Positions 15,812 to 20,803 of a stretch of 20,803 nt of DNA are shown piece by piece; the stretch's first letter is position 1; the number at the start of each line of letters is the position of its first letter. A program made the position numbers and the translations under genes. The notes beneath the pieces are model-generated. The model was not told the DNA's origin, made no database searches, and saw only the letters and a program-made list of their open reading frames with translations. Source of the DNA: Burkholderiaceae bacterium (GTDB lineage Bacteria > Pseudomonadota > Gammaproteobacteria > Burkholderiales > Burkholderiaceae_C); NCBI GenBank assembly GCA_017853735.1, contig JAFMJA010000014.1:1-20803 (forward strand). Direction: 5' to 3'.

Positions 15812-16757
15812 ACCCCCAGTCCTGCTGACCAACCCAATCCACCCACAATGGTTACCGGTGCTCCAGCAGCATTGCGAAGTAACTATTGCGCCCGATATCA
15901 GCCCCTCCACCCTGATCAGACTTGTGGCCAATGCAGAGGGGCTGATGGTTCGCGCCCAGCTGCCACCCGATTTGTTCGAGCATGCCCCTCGGCTGCGTGC
16001 CGTGGTTCGTCACGGTGTTGGCTTGGACATGATCCCGGTAACAAGCGCGAGCATGCATCGCATCCCGGTGGCTAACCTGCCTGGCTCCAACACCACAGCG
16101 GTGGTTGAATACTGCCTGGCCGCCATGCTTCACTTGCGCCGAGGGCTAGCTGATATCGATGCACGATTGCGCGACCGAGGCTGGGCGGCAGCGCGTCCAA
16201 AAGCCGATCAAGGTACAGAGTTGGCCCAAAGTGTCTGTGGCATCGTAGGCGTTGGCGCTATTGGCAGCCGGTTGGCTGCTGCCGCCAACGGCTTGGGCAT
16301 GCGAGTTCTCGGCCTTACCCGCCGGCCTGATAGCTTGCCCCAGTATGTAACACCGGCAGATAAGCGCACCCTGTTCGAACAAGCCGACGTGGTGGTGCTG
16401 TGCTGTCCGCTTAACCAAGAGACGCGCGGATTGGTCGACGCCTCGATCTTGGCGACCATGAAGCCTGACGCTTTGCTCATCAACGTGTCGCGTGGCGCAG
16501 TAATCGATACCAAAGCTGTAGTGACAGCTTTGCGTTCAGGCAATCTGGGCGGTGCAGCCTTGGATGTGCACGATCGCCAACCCCTAGTTGGTGACGAATT
16601 CGTTTTCGATTGCCCCAACCTGTTGCTTACGCCGCATGTTGCCGGCATCACTGCAACGAGTATGCGCGCCATGAGCGAAGGCGCCGTCACCACCATGCTA
16701 GCCCTGCTGCGCGGAGAACAGCCTGCCAATGTGGTTAACCCAGAAGTATTTCTATGA
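15801..16757 (+). CDS. D-isomer-specific 2-hydroxyacid dehydrogenase family protein
   Basis: This 318-residue NAD(P)-dependent oxidoreductase interconverts 2-keto acids and D-2-hydroxy acids in its family. The Rossmann motif GVGAIG is at about 150-155, preceded by CGIV. Catalytic R231 lies in NVSRGAVID and H279 in LTPHVAG. At the position of the catalytic glutamate (29 residues after the arginine, as in PGDH R240/E269) there is Q260 in DVHDRQPL. The start is TTG at 15801 with GGAG nine bases upstream, overlapping the FAH stop; a TTG at 15783 would have the SD inside the coding region. No ATG exists before residue 49. It overlaps the next gene by four bases (ATGA). Confidence 0.88.
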   Translation: MNTKPPVLLTNPIHPQWLPVLQQHCEVTIAPDISPSTLIRLVANAEGLMVRAQLPPDLFEHAPRLRAVVRHGVGLDMIPVTSASMHRIPVANLPGSNTTAVVEYCLAAMLHLRRGLADIDARLRDRGWAAARPKADQGTELAQSVCGIVGVGAIGSRLAAAANGLGMRVLGLTRRPDSLPQYVTPADKRTLFEQADVVVLCCPLNQETRGLVDASILATMKPDALLINVSRGAVIDTKAVVTALRSGNLGGAALDVHDRQPLVGDEFVFDCPNLLLTPHVAGITATSMRAMSEGAVTTMLALLRGEQPANVVNPEVFL

Positions 16758-17929
16758 CGAAACAAAATTTCCCTACTGGACAGTCAATTCGCATCGTCGA
16801 TTTGCGTGCAGTGCCAATCTCCTTTCCCGTCCCCGCTGACAAATCAGTGCGACTTGGCATAGGCCGAAGTGTCAAGCGTGACTCTGTGCTGGTACGAGTG
16901 GAGACCAGCGACGGCCTGATTGGCTGGGGCGAAGCCCACCACGGTCGCTGCCCGGGCGCCATCGCAAAACTGATCGACACCACACTACGGGAATTGGTGC
17001 TAGGCATGGACGCCTTTGATGTCGTCGGCGTTTGGGCGCGCGTTTACAAGATGCAACTGGCCAGCCACGGTATGGGTGCAGCCGCTGCGCTGGCTTTAAG
17101 CGGCTTAGACATCGCCCTTTGGGATTTGCGTTGCCAAGCCACGGGCTGGCCGCTTTACCGTCTGCTTGGCGGCACCGCCAAACCGATCAAGGCTTATGCC
17201 GGGGGTATTGCCTTGGGTTGGCAAGAACCCTCTTTGCTAGCCGAGGAGGCGCTACGCCACGTTGCAACTGGCTATCGCGCGCTCAAGCTGCGCATGGGCG
17301 ACTCACCAGGGCGCGACATCGCGCGCTTGCGTGCAGTGCGCCTGGCAGTGGGCAATGAGATCGACATACTGACCGATGCCAACACCGCCTATACACTGGA
17401 CGATGTGCGTCGCGTCATGCCAGCATTCGAAGAGTGCAATGTGGCCTGGCTGGAGGAGCCCTTTCCACCGCAAGACCGTCACGCCTATGCCGCAGCCTCT
17501 TTGCTCGGGCGCGTGCCGCTGGCCGCTGGCGAGAACCACTACACGCGCTATGAGTTCGACACGCTACTGGAAGACGGGCATGTGCGCTTTGTCCAGCCCG
17601 ACTTATCCAAGACAGGCGGTGTGACTGAGGCCATGCGTATAGCCGCCATGGCCAGTGCGCGTAAGCTCACGGTTAATCCACACACCTCGGCCACTGCCAT
17701 CAACATGGCCACTTCCATCCATTTTCTGTGTGCGGTTGATAACCCCGGCTATTTCGAGGGCGATGTAACCACACTCAACCCTTTCCGCGACAACATCGCG
17801 GAGCAGTTGCCCTACTCGCTGGACGCTAATGGCTGTGTGAACCCCCTGCCAGGTGTGGGCATCGGCCTGTCCCTCGATCTGGATTTCATCGCCGCCCATC
17901 CGCTGATCGAAGGCCCCTGCTACGTCTAA
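16754..17929 (+). CDS. Mandelate racemase/muconate lactonising enzyme family protein (tandem paralogue 1)
   Basis: This is a 391-residue enolase-superfamily enzyme, probably a sugar-acid dehydratase. The capping domain runs to about residue 140 and includes GWGEAHHGRCPGAI. The barrel has metal ligands D208 (TDAN), E234 (WLEEP) and E260 (AGEN), and the D283/H310 dyad (QPDLSK, NPHTSA) with the standard 27-residue spacing. The usual K-x-K is K178-L-R180 (LKLRMGD), so the second lysine base is replaced by arginine. It is clearly paralogous to the next gene, with which it shares AHxGRxPGAI, KLRxGD, ADANTAYT-like and AAGENHYTR blocks, and more distant from the enzyme at 13747. ATGA overlap with the dehydrogenase indicates coupling. 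Confidence 0.9.
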   Translation: MTKQNFPTGQSIRIVDLRAVPISFPVPADKSVRLGIGRSVKRDSVLVRVETSDGLIGWGEAHHGRCPGAIAKLIDTTLRELVLGMDAFDVVGVWARVYKMQLASHGMGAAAALALSGLDIALWDLRCQATGWPLYRLLGGTAKPIKAYAGGIALGWQEPSLLAEEALRHVATGYRALKLRMGDSPGRDIARLRAVRLAVGNEIDILTDANTAYTLDDVRRVMPAFEECNVAWLEEPFPPQDRHAYAAASLLGRVPLAAGENHYTRYEFDTLLEDGHVRFVQPDLSKTGGVTEAMRIAAMASARKLTVNPHTSATAINMATSIHFLCAVDNPGYFEGDVTTLNPFRDNIAEQLPYSLDANGCVNPLPGVGIGLSLDLDFIAAHPLIEGPCYV

Positions 17930-17970
17930 AGCCAACTGATTTCGGGCGTTTCACAGTATTTGCCTTCAAC

Positions 17971-17976
17971 AAGGAG
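17971..17976 (+). promoter_or_regulatory. Strong ribosome binding site in front of an ATC codon
   Basis: AAGGAG lies six bases before ATC at 17983-17985 and is the site that decides the start of the next gene. The spacing is ideal for a start at that codon. It would be 48 bases before the first conventional alternative start (TTG at 18025), too far to serve it. Confidence 0.7.
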
Positions 17977-17982
17977 AACACC

Positions 17983-19131
17983 ATCAAGATCACCTCTATC
18001 ACTGCTATCGCCCTGTCATATCGCTTGCCTGAAGGCAAAACGGTCACCATGGGTGTGGGCAGCACTCTTAAGCGTGACACGATCATCGTTCGCGTCGAGA
18101 CCTCCGAGGGCATCACCGGCTACGGCGAAGCCCATCCCGGCCGCAGCCCAGGGGCGATCGTCAGCCTGATCCATAGCACGTTGGCACCGCTACTCATTGG
18201 CATGAACGCAACCGACTGCGTGGGTGCGTGGCAAAGGGTGCACCGCATGCAGTTATCAAGCCACGGTTTGGGTGCAGGTGCGGCGATGGCGCTCTCTGGC
18301 ATCGACATGGCGTTGTGGGATATTCGCGGCAAGATGGCCAATATGCCACTCTACGAATTGCTTGGCGGCAGCCTTCGTCGCATACCGGCTTATGCGGGCG
18401 GAATCGCCCTTGGTTACCAAGCCAAGGAATCCCTAGCTGAGGAGGCCAAAGGTTATGTAGAAAAAGGCTACTCGGCCTTGAAACTCCGTGTGGGCGATAC
18501 CATCAGAAGCGACATCGAACGGCTCACTTACGTGCGCACTGTTCTGGGCGATCACATAGATATTTTGGCCGATGCCAATACCGCTTACACCATCGCCGAT
18601 GCGCGACGTGTCTTGCCAGTTCTAGCTGAAATCAAGGCGGGTTGGCTCGAAGAGCCGTTCGCCTGCAATGACTTTGCTTCTTACCGTGAGGCTGGCAAGA
18701 TCACTCCGCTGGTGCCCATTGCCGCCGGCGAGAACCACTACACGCGTTTCGAATTTGCGCTACTTCAAGAAGCTGGAGTGGTACAGGTTTGGCAGCCCGA
18801 CCTCTCTAAGTGTGGCGGCATCACGGAAGGCTTGCGCATTGCCGCAATGGCATCTGCCTGGCGTATTCCTATCCATGCCCACAGCTCAGCCACCGGACTG
18901 AATCACGCTGCCACCTTGCACTTTCTTTCTGCCACCGAAAATTCCGGCTATTTCGAAGCTTGCGTATCGCGCTTCAACCCATTTAGAGACATGTTCGGCT
19001 CCACCTTTGATATCGGGCCAGACGGTTGCGTGGAGCCCCCTAAGGCACCGGGGATCGGCGTCGAGGTCGACGAATCCATCTTCGATAAATACCCACTCAT
19101 TGATGGGCCAGGCTATGTGGTGAAGTTTTAG
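17983..19131 (+). CDS. Mandelate racemase/muconate lactonising enzyme family protein (tandem paralogue 2), apparent ATC start
   Basis: This is a second copy of the preceding enzyme type, 382 residues if counted from ATC. The metal ligands are D197, E223 and E250, the dyad D273/H300 (27 apart), and the motif again K167-L-R169. The expected initiator is ATC: AAGGAG is six bases upstream, and translation from there gives IKITSITAIALSYRLPEGK, which aligns with IRIVDLRAVPISFPVPADK of the paralogue and forms the first strand of the capping domain. No ATG or GTG lies in frame nearby; the TTG at 18025 would delete that strand and has no ribosome binding site. The gene is otherwise intact. Possible explanations are a rare AUC start, a start-codon mutation lowering expression, or a base-call error. 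The next gene follows by 18 bases. Confidence 0.85.
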   Translation: MKITSITAIALSYRLPEGKTVTMGVGSTLKRDTIIVRVETSEGITGYGEAHPGRSPGAIVSLIHSTLAPLLIGMNATDCVGAWQRVHRMQLSSHGLGAGAAMALSGIDMALWDIRGKMANMPLYELLGGSLRRIPAYAGGIALGYQAKESLAEEAKGYVEKGYSALKLRVGDTIRSDIERLTYVRTVLGDHIDILADANTAYTIADARRVLPVLAEIKAGWLEEPFACNDFASYREAGKITPLVPIAAGENHYTRFEFALLQEAGVVQVWQPDLSKCGGITEGLRIAAMASAWRIPIHAHSSATGLNHAATLHFLSATENSGYFEACVSRFNPFRDMFGSTFDIGPDGCVEPPKAPGIGVEVDESIFDKYPLIDGPGYVVKF

Positions 19132-19149
19132 GCAACCGAAGGAGACATC

Positions 19150-20124
19150 ATGAAAAACTTGTTCAAGCAATTCGTCGCTTTGGCCTTCCTGAGTGTCATG
19201 GCCTTTGGATCTGCATCGGCCCAAACTTTTCCAGAACGAACGGTACGTATCGTGGTGCCTTATCCACCAGGTGGGTTCAATGACACCCTCGCCAGGGTTT
19301 CCGCAGAAAAATTGACCAAGATGTGGAATCAACCTGTGGTTGTTGAAAACAAGCCCGGAGGCAACACGACGGTTGGCAACAGTTTTGTGGCCAAGTCAGC
19401 ACCTGATGGCTACACCATCCTAATCACACCGTTGCCGTTTTCCGCGCTGCCAGGCCTTTACGGTGCTCAACTGCCGTACGATGCGCTGAAAGACTTTACA
19501 CCTCTGGTGTGGGCGGGCAGCACGCAAAATGCTTTGGTAGTACGCAACGAATTGCCTGTCAATACTGTGCAGGAGTTGCTTGGGTACGCCAAGAAGAATC
19601 CAGGAAAACTCAATTATGGTTCGACTGGATCGGGCTCCTCCAATCACCTTTCGATGGAACTGCTGATGCGCATGACAGGCGTGAAACTGACGCACATTCC
19701 CTACAAAGGTAGTGCGCCAGCAACTATGGCCATGATTGGTGGAGAGATTGATGCACTCTTTGATAATGTGCCAAATGTGTTGCCGCATATCAAAGCCGGC
19801 AAGATGAAGGTCATAGCGGTTTCGAGCCAGCAGCGCTCCCATCTACTGCCCGCCGTTCCCACCGTGGCCGAATCCGGAGTTTCGGGCTATGACGTCACCG
19901 TATGGTTTGGCATGCAATTGCCCGCTGGCACTCCCACGGCGATCGTTGACCGCCTCAACCGAGATATCGTCCAACTCCTTAAAGAGGCAGATGTGATCAA
20001 GCGTTTCCGCGATCAGGGTGTGGAGGTGGTGGCAAGCTCGCCTGCCGATTTCAGCCGCCTGGTCCAAAGAGAAGTGCTGAAATGGACTCAACTCATTCGG
20101 GACGCCAATATCCGGATCGAGTAA
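19150..20124 (+). CDS. Bug/TctC-family periplasmic solute-binding protein (second)
   Basis: This is a 324-residue periplasmic receptor with a clear signal peptide (FVALAFLSVMAFGSASA, cleavage before QTFPER). The Bug signature is VRIVVPYPPGGFNDTLARV, followed by KPGGNTTVGNSFVAKSAPDGYT and the C-terminal TVAESGVSGYDVTVWFGMQLPAGTP block. It is only distantly similar to the first Bug protein of the operon, so a recent duplication is unlikely; it may bind a different ligand or the same substrate class in a different form. AGGAG lies five bases before the ATG. It is the last gene of the operon. No TctA/TctB genes accompany it. Confidence 0.94.
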   Translation: MKNLFKQFVALAFLSVMAFGSASAQTFPERTVRIVVPYPPGGFNDTLARVSAEKLTKMWNQPVVVENKPGGNTTVGNSFVAKSAPDGYTILITPLPFSALPGLYGAQLPYDALKDFTPLVWAGSTQNALVVRNELPVNTVQELLGYAKKNPGKLNYGSTGSGSSNHLSMELLMRMTGVKLTHIPYKGSAPATMAMIGGEIDALFDNVPNVLPHIKAGKMKVIAVSSQQRSHLLPAVPTVAESGVSGYDVTVWFGMQLPAGTPTAIVDRLNRDIVQLLKEADVIKRFRDQGVEVVASSPADFSRLVQREVLKWTQLIRDANIRIE

Positions 20125-20225
20125 AAAGTGATAACCAGCGTAAACTATTTGGCCTTTTCACTAAGGACAAGCTTTCAACACTCTGGCGCGAAGACTATCC
20201 GCTCAAGCGTCAGAAAAACACGAAA

Positions 20226-20251
20226 CTGGCTGGAATAAATATTCAAGCCAG
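20226..20251 (-). terminator. Hairpin at the end of folK, probable terminator
   Basis: CTGGCTGGAATA and TATTCAAGCCAG form a 12-bp inverted repeat with one mismatch. It overlaps the last codons of folK. On the minus strand the stem is followed by TTTCGTGTTTTTC, an imperfect U-tract, so it probably ends the pcnB-folK transcript. On the plus strand no T-tract follows, but the stem could still protect the 3' end of the catabolic operon mRNA. Confidence 0.5.
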
Positions 20252-20701
20252 ACGTTCAATGCTCTGGCTCTGTACCTTATTCAACTGGGCGGGTGTGACA
20301 AGTTGCGGCGCTACTTCGGCCAGCGGCAGCAGCACAAAGGCGCGCTCGAACATGCGCGGGTGGGGCAACTTTAATTCGATCGTGTCGAGATGTTCCTCAC
20401 CATAAAGCAGGATGTCCAGGTCGAGCGTCCGCGGGGCGTTGTGATAGGGCCGTAGGCGACCTGCACCTTGCTCAATGCGCTGCAGTGCGTGCAAAAGCTC
20501 CAGGGGGGAATACGCCGTCACCACTTCGACCACCGCGTTGATGTAGTCCGGCCCGCCTGAATCGACAGGCGAACTGCGGTAGAGCGATGACCGGTGTTGA
20601 ATACTGGTGCGTGGCAGGCCATCCATAGCCTCCATGGCGCGCAGGAGATTTGCACGCGCATCACCCAGGTTGGCACCCAGCGCGATATAGGCTCGGGGCA
20701 C
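20243..20701 (-). CDS. folK: 2-amino-4-hydroxy-6-hydroxymethyldihydropteridine pyrophosphokinase
   Basis: HPPK transfers pyrophosphate from ATP to hydroxymethyldihydropterin in folate synthesis. The 152-residue protein has the N-terminal ALGANLGDARANL, SSLYRSSPVDSGGPDYINAVVEV, and the HPPK signature RTLDLDILLYG preceded by RPYHNAP, followed by LPHPRMFERAFVLLPLAEVAP. The length is normal. The start is GTG at 20701 with AAGG about six bases upstream, and lies two bases after the pcnB stop, a neighbour pair common in proteobacteria. Confidence 0.95.
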   Translation of the reverse strand: MPRAYIALGANLGDARANLLRAMEAMDGLPRTSIQHRSSLYRSSPVDSGGPDYINAVVEVVTAYSPLELLHALQRIEQGAGRLRPYHNAPRTLDLDILLYGEEHLDTIELKLPHPRMFERAFVLLPLAEVAPQLVTPAQLNKVQSQSIERLA

Positions 20702-20703
20702 TT

Positions 20704-20803
20704 TTAACCTTCGTTGCCACTGCCTTCAGCGGTACGACGTGCGCCGGGTCGACGCCGGCGGCGGCGTTTTCTGGGAGCTGAGACAGCCGCATCTTCGACA
20801 CCA
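20704..20803 (-). CDS. pcnB: Poly(A) polymerase I, C-terminal end only
   Basis: Only the last 32 codons are in the window; the gene continues beyond its right edge. The peptide ends with APRKRRRRRRPGARRTAEG followed by SGNEG and TAA. The polybasic tail is typical of proteobacterial PcnB, and the position immediately upstream of folK on the same strand is the usual one. With so little sequence, another protein with an Arg-rich tail cannot be fully excluded. Confidence 0.7.
   Translation of the reverse strand, partial: GVEDAAVSAPRKRRRRRRPGARRTAEGSGNEG

Overview
The window looks like the chromosome of a betaproteobacterium, most likely a member of the Burkholderiales. The pointers are a long RNase E next to a divergent rluC, the hemC-hemD-hemX-hemY cluster, a folK downstream of pcnB, and several orphan Bug/TctC-type periplasmic binding proteins. 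No rRNA, tRNA, CRISPR array, integrase or complete insertion sequence is visible.

Region 1 (about 1-6400) is housekeeping. On the minus strand, rluC, a HAD phosphatase, a small Rieske protein and an SppA-type S49 peptidase lie tightly packed in that transcription order. Divergent from them, across about 490 bp without a recognised gene, is rne on the plus strand. Region 2 (about 6458-10504) is the minus-strand heme cluster hemC-hemD-hemX-hemY, convergent with rne.

Region 3 (about 10517-20124) is accessory. Upstream of hemC lies a perfect pentanucleotide tandem repeat, (CAGAC)10 plus CAG, followed by a minus-strand NIPSNAP gene and a short stretch of possibly decayed coding DNA. Then come a RidA-family gene, an FCD-type GntR regulator, and an apparent seven-gene plus-strand catabolic operon: Bug protein, D-galactarolactone cycloisomerase-like enolase-superfamily enzyme, FAH-family hydrolase, D-2-hydroxyacid dehydrogenase, two tandem paralogous enolase-superfamily enzymes, and a second Bug protein. 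A perfect 10-bp palindrome overlapping a possible -10 box sits in front of the operon and is a candidate GntR operator.

Taken together, the operon reads as an uptake and catabolic route for one or more sugar acids or their lactones: periplasmic capture, lactone isomerisation, dehydration to 2-keto-3-deoxy acids, oxidoreduction, and C-C hydrolysis by the FAH enzyme. The substrate is not determined by the sequence. The most unusual details are the tandem enolase paralogues with a K-x-R instead of K-x-K motif, an ATC where the third enolase-family gene should start, and a Glu-to-Gln change at the catalytic position of the dehydrogenase. Region 4 (20226-20803) returns to core genes on the minus strand: the 3' end of pcnB, then folK with a hairpin at its end.
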